A DNA stretch of 64,000 bases from Cadophora sp. MPI-SDFR-AT-0126 (taxonomy: Eukaryota > Ascomycota > Leotiomycetes > Helotiales > Ploettnerulaceae), in the NCBI GenBank assembly GCA_020747065.1, contig JAGMVK010000005.1, positions 2,232,001-2,296,000 of the forward strand, written 5' to 3'. Under the pieces are notes generated by a model that was not told the DNA's origin, ran no database searches, and worked only from the letters and a program-made list of their open reading frames with translations. Each line of letters opens with the position of its first letter. The first letter of the stretch is position 1. The position numbers were made by a program, and so were the translations under genes. Positions 50,538 to 60,291 of this stretch are shown here, piece after piece.

Positions 50538-52700
50538 ATATTTTATTAGTTAGTAACTCGGATATTATAAGGATTTAGAAGCTATATAGCGTTATAAGTA
50601 ATATATAAGAGTCTCGGGAGTACTATAGAGATATCTTTATTATAAGGCTATACTAGGCTTTAGTCCTTAATATTAAGTTATATATTAAAGTAAATTATCT
50701 AGGTTTATTTTAAGATAATTTTATAGTTTCTAAAGTTTAATAATATAAAAGGGATTTATTTTTGAACTTACTAATTAATTAGTATATTTAAAAGAATAGT
50801 ATATAACGTAATATTATTAGCTTAATTATTATAACTTTTTACTTATATAAGATTAAGGAGTAAAGTAAAGGTAATACTAAACTTCTTAGTAAGATCTTTA
50901 GTAAGTTTAGTATTAATAAAGGTAAATCTACTTACTTTAGAATTAAATAATATAGAAAAAGTAATTCTAATACTATTATAAAATAATATATAAGAAATAG
51001 TAAAACTTTTATTACTTATTAACTAATATATATTAATCTCCTAAAGATTAATTATTTATCTTAAGAAAGAGTCTTCTTTTAAGGTTTTTAGTTTTCTAAA
51101 TTAGTAGTATCCTCTAATTCCTCTTAGTCTTTATTAGCCTTAAAGAAGTCTTTACTTAAGAACTATTTTAATACTTCAATTTCTAAAATACTTAGGTTAA
51201 TAGAATTATAAGGCTTAAGATAATCTCTAGTTATATATCTTACTTTTTTATAATTCTAGTAAGTAGTAGGTTTTTAGGTGCTAAGGGCTATAAGAAGTAG
51301 TTAAAGAAGTACAGAAACTATAAAAGCTAAGGTAGTATTATTTACTAAGGGGAAAGTAAGTATATCTCTTTATAGAAATAAGATTAAAGAGTTTTAAGCA
51401 GATAAAGGTATTATATAAATTAAAAGAGTATTCTAGTAGTACTATTCCTAAGTATAATAAATCTCTTTATCTTAAAAATCTATAATAAAGATAAAATCTT
51501 AAAAACTTCTATTAGAAGTGAACTTATATATAGCTTAATCTTATAAGGATAAGTAGAGAGAGTTATAAAGGTAAGTTATAAGGTATTTATTAAAGGGGAT
51601 ATAAGTATTCTAAACTAATTTAAGAAAGTAGAAGTAGTATTCTATAAATAATTTTATTAGAGATATCTATAACTTATTTAGAGCTATCTTAATATCTTAC
51701 TATTTAAAAGTATTATTATAAATACTACTTAAGTAATTAATTATTTCTTTAGTATTAGTAAATAGCTTTATTACTTCTTATTTAAAGTATAGTAATAAGT
51801 AGCCTTAAGTATTTCCTTTAGTATAGTTATATATTATAGTAATATAAGACTTTTTATTAGAGTAATAATTAAAATTAATATCTAACTTACTTAGTATTAA
51901 TATAAACTAAGTATATTACTCTAAGTCCTTAGAATTACTAAAAAATTTATTAATATATAATTCTTAAGAATATTTTTTATAACTTAAATAGTAGACTTAA
52001 TTAGTAAGATAAAAAGGACTAAGGTCTTTATTAAGAGAGTTATTACTACTTAAATTTCTATTATTACTAGAGGAATTCTAAGTACTTAATTACTTTAGAA
52101 GAGTAAGAACTTACTATATAGTCTTATCTTACTTATCTTATTACTTAGTTTTTTTAATAACTTTTAGAAGTTCTTTTAAGTTTACTCTAGTTATATAGTT
52201 AAAGTTTACTTAATATTCTTATCTTTAAAGTTATTATTTATTAAAGATATAATATTAGAATATAAATTAAGTAGTATAAGATTATTTTATTCGCGCTCTT
52301 TAGTTTAGTAATAAAAGGAAATATAAAGGAAGAACTAAGTAATAGTAAGGGATTTATTAATATAAAGAAAGTAAGATTAGTTAACTATTAAAAAGGGGGG
52401 AATTATTAATAAGTAAGTAAAGAAGGAAGCTCTAAAAGAGCTATAATAAATCTTATTAGATTTTTCAAAAGGGTTAATTTTACTTATCTAAAAGAGGTTT
52501 TAGTATAATAGAAAAAGAGTAGTGCCTTATAATATATAACTTAATTACACTTAAAAAGTACTTAAGGAAATAGATGCGCTATAGAAAGAAGAGAAAGAAA
52601 AAAAAGAGCTAAAGGTATAACTTAATTATACTTAATAGGTACTTAAGGAATTAGTTAAGGATATTAGAACCTTCGCAGGTAAGAATAGTCTTTTCTAATA
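50538..52700 (-). pseudogene. D2 gag and 5' leader, RIP-inactivated
   Basis: The minus-strand frame at about 51515-51985 is a clear Gypsy gag: SNSKDLE, LSKLDINFNYYSNKKSY, EIINYLSSIYNN, DIKIALNKL and PFNKYL, matching the capsid pattern in which a small globular domain ends with a short-loop/helix repeat. The rest (50538-51500 and 52000-52700) is AT-rich without clear domains. It also holds an imperfect direct repeat of about 37 bp (near 52545 and 52617). It belongs with the pol remnant left of 13951. Confidence 0.75.
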
Positions 52701-52900
52701 TAATAGCTTAATAAAAGTTTATTAATAGCTATAATATAAAGTAAAAAAGATAAGGAAAAAAGAGGTTTTAAAAGAAGCCTCGAGCTTAAGTACAAAAGAC
52801 GCGGCCGCTAGTCCTATCGTAACGTTGCGTCCAGTCACCTCTCGTGACTCCTAAGTCCCGTGATCTGCGTCACACACGTGACTACGCGGACTGTCCGTCA
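52701..52900 (-). repeat. 5' LTR of D2, half RIP-mutated and half intact
   Basis: The first about 90 bases are AT-rich and match the other D LTRs. From about 52790 the same LTR turns to normal composition (GCGGCCGC, CGTAACGTTGCG, CTGCGTCACACACGTGAC, CTGTCCGTCA), while the corresponding parts of the LTRs at 2797 and 8325 are mutated. The right end GTCA pairs with the TGAC start of the family. Confidence 0.85.
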
Positions 52901-54094
52901 CAGTTCCATCCGGCCCAATCAACTTGCTTCATCAGATAAGTCGCTATGGACTTGATCACCGCCCTATACCGCGATTTCATTAGTGGGAACCCAATATTTC
53001 GAGCCTACTATTATTTTGCACAAGGATTTGCGATGGGGATGGCTTATTGTAGTATGGGTGAGGTACAGGAATCTTACTCGCCTCGCTTCGAAACCGTGCT
53101 TCGATGGCGTTGTTTGTCACTTCACTTACATGCAAGCTTCCCTGTTCTTGAATCGTCATGGGCGGGATGGAGTCTGGGGCATACTCTATGGGAGAGCTAG
53201 TGACTTATTTGCGTGGTTAAGGATACAAAGATACAAAACGTTGAAATTAAGCCATGTGTTTAATTGGTCCTCATACTTCTACCTCTTCAACAAAGGATAT
53301 CCTTTTTACGGATACTTCCAAACAGTTTAAACGGGTTTATAGACAGTAGTATTATGCGTCCTGACTAGAGTTGTTAAGTGATCCGAGTGCTCTATCAAGG
53401 AATACAGTACGTCTTCGCCAGAATCGGCTAGATAAAATCTTTCTGATAGAGGCCCTTTACCAAATCTAGACGACAAACTGTCGCACGGACCTAGCTGTCA
53501 TCAGCATGTCTGCATACATATATGCAGGGAGGTGACCAAGGCTCAGTGGTACAGGAGCGTGCGTTTTGCAGATGAAACAACCCCATAAGAGCTGGACTCG
53601 CCCTTCTGCGTGACAAGATGACCGGAAACCTTGTTGAATGTTGGGGGGAGCTTCAAAGGACTTCGCGAATTGAACAGGTGTGAAGATGTGACCCTACAAC
53701 GACACCAACAACAAGTTGTGGTCACTCGGCTGGGAAAAGTTACTATGTAGCTGCGAAGCATGTATCGTAATTAGTATTTGACGCTCTTCACGTTCTTTAA
53801 GGGCACTGGAAACGAAGCGATGTCACAGCTTACAGAGGCCATCAATAGTGGGACAAAACGAAGAGAGGCTGCTTGTCAGAATGAAAGTAGTATGATATAT
53901 TAAAGCCACGGCCGAAGAGTAACCCCTACTTGAATAATAGACGATCAATTGCGATCTTTAAGAGAAAAGAAAACGTGCGACAGAAATTCTTCCCCTGCTG
54001 ACACGTCTACAGGATGAAGTCGAAACCGAAGAACAAGACTTTGCTTGCGACCCGACGATACATACAACGTCGTGTACCATGAGGTGAAAACACA
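52901..54094. other. Intergenic host DNA
   Basis: Normal-composition sequence between the transposon island and the wall-protein gene. Two overlapping open frames at 52946-53330 have no recognisable domain, no codon pattern I would trust and no signal peptide. The stretch also includes the 3' flank of the minus-strand gene that ends at 54095. No RNA gene or repeat is seen. Confidence 0.5.
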
Positions 54095-54902
54095 CTACAG
54101 ACAGAAGGCTGCAAGGCCAATAGAGGCGCCAAGCAGGATGGCAGCGATATGAACCTGTCCATTGGAGCCCGAGTTCGAAATGATGTACGGAGGTGTTGTA
54201 GTATTCGAAGTGGGAGGGCAGTTTGGCCCTGGGCATTTCGATCCTGGTGGGGTTGGGCAGTTAGGACCGGGACATTGCGTTCCTGGAGGTGGAGTTGGTG
54301 GGCAGTTGGGGCCGGGACATTGCGCTCCTGGAGGTGGAGTTGGTGGGCAGTTGGGACCACCGGGACATTTCGTTCCTGGAGGTGGAGTCGGTGGGCAGTT
54401 GGGGCCCGGGCATGATGGCGCCACTGGAGGCGGGTAGACGGGACATCCGGGTCCAGTGCAGACAGGAGGAGGAGTGACCTGACTGGTGGGGCAAGTGACG
54501 GTTAGGGTTGGCTTTCCCGCGCAGGCATTGCAGACCTGGACAACAGTTGTGAAGTTGGGTGGAATGACCGGAGGGGTGTATTCTGCTTTGCCACCGGAAC
54601 ACGTCTCTGTGATCGTGAAGGTCTGTGTCTTGGTTCCTTTGGGGCAGGGCGTCTCTGTGGGGCAGACTTGAATGTACTCGGTTGTGTATACAGTCGTGTA
54701 GGGCAGAGCAGTCGGCACAACGCCGCCTGGGGCACAGATTGTAGTGGTCGAAGATCCAATATATGAACCATTTCCGAGTAGGCTGACCACTCCAGCTTGT
54801 CTAGCGTGGAGGGCAGGCGCAGGGACGAGGTCGTGTCTGTACAAAAAGGTCAATATCGAGGTCATTTGAAAAGTGGATATGTATAACATACGACGGAAAC
54901 AT
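54095..54902 (-). CDS. GPI-anchored, Pro/Cys-repeat cell-wall-type protein
   Basis: A minus-strand protein of about 250-264 residues, probably displayed on the cell surface. The N-terminal half has Thr-rich, Cys-bearing segments typical of fungal wall proteins (TTVYTTEYIQVC, KTQTFTITETCSGG, TTVVQVCNACAG). The second half holds about five tandem units of the type CPGPNCPPTPPPGT, each with two Cys. The C-terminus (NGQVHIAAILLGASIGLAAF) is a good GPI-attachment signal. The start is uncertain. An ATG in a good context at 54902 would join through a 55-nt GT-AG intron (54891-54837) to HDLVPAPALHARQ, but leaves little signal peptide. An unspliced start further in gives MTSILTFLYRHDLVPAP, a weak but possible secretion signal. 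The role (adhesion, wall structure) is inferred from composition. Confidence 0.75.
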
Positions 54903-56740
54903 GGTGAAGAAGCTACAAAATTCGAGGATTGGTTAGAAAAAGAACCGAGGACAGCCTCTTGAATGAGTGACTAGGGTCAGATGGAAGATTGCTGAATGTG
55001 ATTAACGTAGGGGCGAGCTGGCAACTTATAACTCGAACCGGGAGCGTGGGTTTGCCATGGAACGAACCCAGAATGCTCGTTCATCTGTGTAGTAACGTAT
55101 CAGAAACCCGGAATGTTCGTCAGTACCTGAACTATAATTTACGATAAGATTACACATTGCTATCATAGCCATTGTGTTGGTGAGATTGGCTGGTTCCTCG
55201 CTAGAGGGCCAATAGTGAAGAGTTACTGATACTTACATTCTTTGGAGACAGGCGGCGACATGGCAGATGTTTGAGACCACGAGACGAGAGGAATTGCTCT
55301 AACAACTTAGTACTGGAATGGTGCCTGGATTAGCTTGCACTTGCGCGAATCGAAACGTCTGGAAGCAGGCTCAAATCGCGGACCTGCACTCCGGAATATG
55401 ACTTAAACAACGCTTATGGATGCCGACTGAAGCCTTTGTGATCCAGGTCGCGTCTCGCTCTCCAGTCACGACAATTCAAGGAAGGCTACAAGTCGAGTAT
55501 GGCGTGTGTGATTTCTGCAATGAGCATTCCCACGGGAGATTATATTGTCGCAAGTAGTCCTCGATCGAGACACGAAATGATGCAAATCGAGAAGGCTTTG
55601 AAGGCCTATCCGCGCGAGATACACCTGTATAGGTGATGTCATGTACAGCTCTTTGGCCAGCTTGACAAACAATCGCCCGTATGAAGATTCGAGACACATT
55701 GTTTTGGCGGGGTGGATTGGGGTCTGGAGGTTATCTATCAAGGGTAGACATCGGCATGGAAACCAATATGTCCCTGTTGACCAAAGTAAACTAGAATCAT
55801 TAAAATGATGAAAGTCTGGAAATGCTGAACGCTGAAAAGAACATTGACAACGGGCAACCAATTGTACACATGTTGTGAAGGACAGGTGCCAGCAGCAGTT
55901 TCTTCGCAGCTCATATGACGAGTTTAATATTTGTGTGCGCCTTACCTACCGCATACCGAGAGGTGCTTATGAAACATACGAGGTGATTTATTTCTTGGCT
56001 CGCTACAGAGAGGTCCAGACACATGATGGAGACCAGAGAGACTAAGCGCTCATCAAGAATTTTCTGAAGAGGCTCCGAGTGGAATCCCTGGAAAGATGCT
56101 TCGTAACTTAGCTGGCCTCCGAGAATAAAATTGGTGAATCCTGAACCAACGATATTTGCGCGACACTGCATCGCTTAGGAGTGTCCTGAGCTTACCAGAA
56201 CTGCATTCTGAAAAGTTAATACAGGACCCACTGATACGCGTGGGATTCGCGCTTAGTGCATTTCAAAGATGTCTTCATCATATTGGGTTCTCGGACCGGT
56301 GATAAGCTAATCCGTCAGCGGGGGAAGTCTCAGACATGCTCTTTCGCAAGCTTGCCGCTTGTTTCAAATTCAGATCTGTTTCTCTGGAATGGCATGGGAA
56401 ACAATGAGCAGAAGGGCTGGAAGCGCATTCTCAATGGCATTCTAACTGAGAATACCGTAGTTTATGTGTGAAAGGCATACGAATTGCTGCATGGGGTTAG
56501 AATGTCTGGCTGATGAGCCTGATAGTTTCTAGACGATTGCGAGCCGTGGAATGGCGTTAATACAATAAAATTGCTGAGTATGAACAGAAAGTGTACATAA
56601 GAGGACCACAGCAACCAGATGAAAGAACCAGTCTACAACGTTCACAGTCATTACCTATAACACTTCGCATCCACACGCGAGCCTCAGCCCTGAGGCACTT
56701 GGTATTCATTTCAGTTCTTCACATTCGTTTTCACTCCAAA
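54903..56740. other. Intergenic region between divergent surface-protein genes
   Basis: About 1.8 kb upstream of both the minus-strand GPI protein and the plus-strand repeat protein, so it should hold both promoters. Open frames on the minus strand (55466-55861, 55911-56171) and plus strand (56256-56471) show no domain, no convincing context and many Cys/His typical of shadow frames. No RNA gene was recognised. I cannot place promoter elements with confidence. Confidence 0.5.
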
Positions 56741-59700
56741 ATGCGTCTTCAAACCTCCATCGCGGGCTTGTTCGGTCTGCTTGCAACATCTTCGGCTACG
56801 AGCTTAGAAGTGAAGCGAGATTCCTGTCCGGCGGGCACTTCCCCGGTCGAAGTGATAATCACCACCCAGATCTACCAGTTCCAGATCAACATCAACACTT
56901 TTATTGAAGCCAACACTGTCATAAACATCAATGGAGGTATGTAGCAGAAGAAATCCCTCTACCATATAGCTGACCACTCGCTGATGCTACTCTATGGTAC
57001 AGGCATCACGATCAACATCAACAACGCGCCAACACAGCTAATCACCATCGTCACCGGAACCACAACTGTCACATCTACATCCACGGCCACCGTCACTGCC
57101 ACCACCACAGTGTATGTACATTAAAGTCCCAAAGCCTTTCACAATGCCAAGGCGCATCCTCTAGAAGAGGCATGAGAATGTGCGTGGCTGACAATAAACA
57201 GCGCACCTCCAGTACAGTCTTCGACCACCTTCTTGCTAGCTCCAGCTGCTGCCGGCTTGAGAAAGAACCGTCGACAGGTCGCAGGCAACACCTTTGTTGG
57301 TCTTGGTGGAGAGGTTGTCCAGGGCTGCGCCAATGCCGCGCGTTTTACCCTGACCTCTGAATTCCTGTTCACCGCCGGTGGCCAATTCTCCGCAGGCAAC
57401 GGATCGGCTGCTGAAGTATTCGCCCCTCAGCTGTCAACCGGCAGTATCACAACTTCATTTTCGTTCACAGACCGACTGATCTGGTCCAATGGTGTCTTCT
57501 TCGGTGGCCAGGCTCGTTTCTGCCTGTCTCAAGGCACGATTTATTCTCTGTTTTCTGCCGAATCAACGATTACAGCCTGCGTCCTGCAAACTCTGCTCGT
57601 TGTTCCCACTGCGGTCTGTGACGGCTCGTCGTCTACTATTGATAGCTCAAGCACAATCGAAGCTTCGAGTACAGCTGTAGCTTCTGCGTCGTTCGAGACA
57701 ACTGTGGCTACCCCAGTTTCGAGTCTGCCAGTTTCCTCCGGAATCTTTTTCAATACTTCGTCCATTGTTTCGTTCACCCAGACGGGAAGCGAGATTGCTC
57801 CAACCAATACACTTGTGGGCAGCAGCGCCGCCGGTGTCTCTTCCACCGCCGAAACCACTCCTACGGCTGTGACGAGCGAAGTTATCGAGTCCAGCTCCGC
57901 GTCAGCTACTGCTACTTCAGCAGCTGAGATCTCGACATCGATCGAGACTTCCTCTGCTTCTGAAGCTGCCTCTTCCGGTACAGCCATTGACAGCTCCATC
58001 ACAGGGACTGCTACCTCTGCTTCCGAGACAGCATCTGCTTCCGGGACAGATTCTGCTCTCTCGTCCGAGGTTACTTCCACAAGCTCGCTTTCCGCGACTG
58101 CTGAGATCTCATCTGTCATTGAAAGCTCGTCTGCCTTGGACACGGCTTCTACCGCTTCAACTGATGTCTTGACGTCCACCATTGAAAGCTCCGCAACTGT
58201 GACATCTGCCTCCGAAGCTATCACATCTAGTTCGTCCGGGTCAGTCATCATTGCCTCGTCCGCAACCTTTGAGATTACATCTTCTGCATCTGTTGCTGTA
58301 TCATCTGATGTTGCGTCTGTCACGAGCTTTGTGAGCTCCGAAGTCTCTGGTGTGAGCTCCGCCCTGCCCTCTAGCAGCGTTGTTCCAACAGTCTGCACCG
58401 CCTTCGGTCAAGTCCTCGATATAACCTCCAATGCATGCGTTTGTCAGGCTGGTTTTGACAGTAGCTTCATTGGCGGTGTCCTCAACTGCGTTTCGAACGT
58501 TGTTTGCAATGCTCTGGGCCAAGTGCTCGATATTCCCACGAACGCTTGCAAATGTGACATCGGGTTCGATACCAACATTGTTGGTGGCGCTCTTTCTTGC
58601 GTCTCGAACGTTGTTTGCAATGCTCTGGGCCAAGTGCTCGATATTCCCACGAACGCTTGCAAATGTGACACCGGGTTCGATACCAACATCGTGGGTGGCG
58701 CTCTTTCTTGCGTCTCGAATGTTGTCTGCAGCGCTTTGGGCCAGGTTCTAGATATTCCTACCAATGCATGCGTCTGTACTGCAGGGTTCGATACCAACAT
58801 CGTGGGTGGCGCTCTTTCTTGCGTCTCGAATGTTGTCTGCAGCGCTTTGGGCCAGGTTCTAGATATTCCTACCAATGCCTGCGTCTGTGCTTCAGGATTT
58901 GACAGTAGTATTGTTTCCGGGGCGCTCGTTTGTGTGAGCAACGTTGTGTGCAACCTTCTCGGCCAAGTCCTCGATATCCCGTCAAATACCTGCCAGTGCG
59001 GTCTCGGTTTCGATGGCACCACCGATCCTGTTACCGGAGCACTATCTTGTATTTCGAACACCGTTTGCAATGCTCTTGGTCAAGTCCTTGACATCCCTAG
59101 CAATGCCTGCGTGTGCACTGCAGGATTCGATAGCAACCTCGACCCCGTCACGGGAGTATTATCTTGTGTATCAAACATAGTTTGCAATGCTCTCGGTCAA
59201 GTCCTCAACCCCACAACCAATACCTGTATTTGCACCGTCGGTTTCGACAGCAACACGGATCCTGTCACCGGAGTACTATCTTGCGTTTCGAACGTCGTTT
59301 GCAGCGCTCTTGGTACAGTGCTTGATGTTGCTACCAACGCCTGTGTCTGCGACACTGGATTCGATACCAATGTCGATCCTGTCAGTGGAGCGTTGTCTTG
59401 TGTCTCGAACATAGTTTGCAGTGCTCTTGGTCAAGTTCTTGACGTTCCCACAAATACTTGCGTCTGTAATGTTGGCTTTGACAGCAGTAACGATCCTATT
59501 ACTGGAGCATTGTCTTGTGTCTCGAACATTGTCTGCAGTGCTCTCGGCCAGGTCCTCGATGTCGCCACCAACGCCTGTGTCTGCAACACTGGATTCGATA
59601 CCAATCTTGATCCCGTCAGTGGAGCGTTGGTCTGTGTCTCGAACGTGTTATGCACCGTGGCTGGCTCCCTATTAGAACCCCTTTCGAACACCTGCAGGTG

Positions 59701-59761
59701 TAACCCTGCGGATATCTTCAACTTCGTACTTTGCCTCGCGTCTGGTCTCTTATCTCTTTGA
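56741..59761 (+). CDS. Secreted adhesin-like protein: DUF7908-like domain, Ser/Thr stalk, twelve Cys-rich repeats
   Basis: Three exons: 56741-56936, 57003-57111, 57202-59761, with introns 56937-57002 and 57112-57201 (both GTATGT...AG). This gives 954 residues. A signal peptide (MRLQTSIAGLFGLLATSSATS) is followed by a Kex2-type KR at 25-26. Next come residues 29-100 (VEVIITTQIYQFQINI, then Thr/Val-rich), and a domain at about 130-230 (NTFVGLGGEVVQGC, RFTLTSEFLF, GGQARFC) like DUF7908 of fungal secreted proteins. Residues 235-495 are a Ser/Thr/Ala-rich, probably O-glycosylated stalk. Residues 500-944 are twelve units of about 37 residues built as C-x-ALGQVLD-x-PTNAC-x-C-x2-GFD...LSCVSN, four Cys each and EGF-like in spacing. 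The last 14 residues are hydrophobic. Surface adhesion is inferred, and the binding partner is unknown. Confidence 0.88.
58394..59730 (+). repeat. Tandem 111-117-bp coding repeats
   Basis: Twelve in-frame units encode the Cys-rich modules. Units 58501-58611 and 58612-58722 are identical apart from a few bases, as are 58723-58833 and the first half of the next. Later units carry two extra codons (DPVTG type in place of IVGG type) and are more diverged. This suggests recent unequal exchange at the 5' side of the array. Confidence 0.93.
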
Positions 59762-60291
59762 GACTGATATTGTTGGGGTGACGGGAGACGAAGGGCTACC
59801 TTATGTATTTTACGCATTGGGTTCCGCTTGGAGAGCGCATGGAATAATTTTCGATTCTCCCTTAACGTTGTTGTCGCTTTAAGTTGCATGGAGTTTTGTG
59901 CTTATCCAAGACATAATATTTTCTGTACTAGGGTTCCGTATTCTATGAACATCACGCAAAAGTAAATTGCACGATTAATTTCATTGTCAAGGTTAGAAAA
60001 TGACATCGAAATCCTATCATAAGCGCATTATCGTAGAATCTTCAATCTCGCCCTCATGGTGATCGAACTCTCACCTCTGAAACACCAGTCTCCAAAGGAT
60101 AGCAGTATATCTCATATCTGAGGGTCAAATCCTCCTTTGTACTGAAAGTGGAAACTCATCGGTAGTATAGACGAACTGTTATCCTGGCATGCCCGCAGAC
60201 AATGCTTCGCCCATCTAGCGCAGATTTTCAAGTGCAGCGCATAGATGGTGGTTCAGAGCCAGGATCCAGAGCTTCCGCTCTGGACTCCATG
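59762..60291. other. Convergent intergenic region
   Basis: 530 bases between the ends of two converging genes; presumably both 3' untranslated regions. A 76-base segment at 60050-60125 has faint tRNA-like pairing on the minus strand but fails the tests for a tRNA. Nothing else is seen. Confidence 0.5.

Larger units (their letters stand above)
1697..52790. other. RIP-mutated AT-rich transposon island
   Basis: The whole block is dominated by A and T. CA and TG dinucleotides are nearly absent while CT, CC and their complements persist, and TA is extremely frequent. This is the footprint of repeat-induced point mutation (CpA to TpA on both strands), known from ascomycetes. Coding frames of the elements inside are interrupted almost only by TAA and TAG at places where Gln (CAA/CAG) or Trp (TGG) is expected. 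Small patches keep more normal composition: the solo LTR at 11434-11655, the Tc1 element at 12244-13829 and parts of element C. The right edge falls inside an LTR near 52790. No intact gene is present. Confidence 0.93.
8325..52900 (-). mobile_element. Gypsy element D2, chromodomain type, outermost host of the nest
   Basis: A Ty3/Gypsy retrotransposon on the minus strand whose two ends are now 44 kb apart because other elements inserted into it. Left to right: 3' LTR 8325-8542, chromodomain, integrase, RNase H and reverse transcriptase up to 13951, a gap filled by element A (13952-50537), then gag (50538-52700) and 5' LTR 52701-52900. Removing element A, the Tc1 element and the solo LTR leaves about 6.2 kb, the normal size for this class. 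LTR ends are inverted (TGACAG...GTCA). The outer flanks (ATTTA left, CAGTT right) do not form a target duplication, so the left end may have been rearranged. RIP has inactivated all frames. Confidence 0.85.

Noticed and set aside
52946..53330. Two overlapping plus-strand open frames right of the island
   Set aside because: No domain, no signal peptide, no splice context and mutual overlap; probably chance frames in intergenic DNA.
55466..56171. Minus-strand open frames of 131 and 86 codons upstream of the GPI gene
   Set aside because: No recognisable family, odd Cys/His-rich composition and no supporting intron or start context.
57541..58398. 285-codon minus-strand ORF opposite the Ser/Thr stalk
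   Set aside because: Mirror of the Ser/Thr/Ala-rich coding repeats; the plus strand has the signal peptide, introns and domains.
58394..59730. CRISPR-like regular repeats
   Set aside because: The repeats are contiguous, coding and of 37-39 codons with no spacers, in a fungal gene.
60050..60125. Minus-strand 76-base segment resembling a tRNA (CCCTCA/TGAGGG ends, GGTGA...AGTTCGATCACC arm)
   Set aside because: The T-loop is 8 instead of 7 bases, there is no GG in the D-loop, the anticodon arm does not fold with a 7-base loop, and the first acceptor pair mismatches. At most a degenerate tRNA relic.
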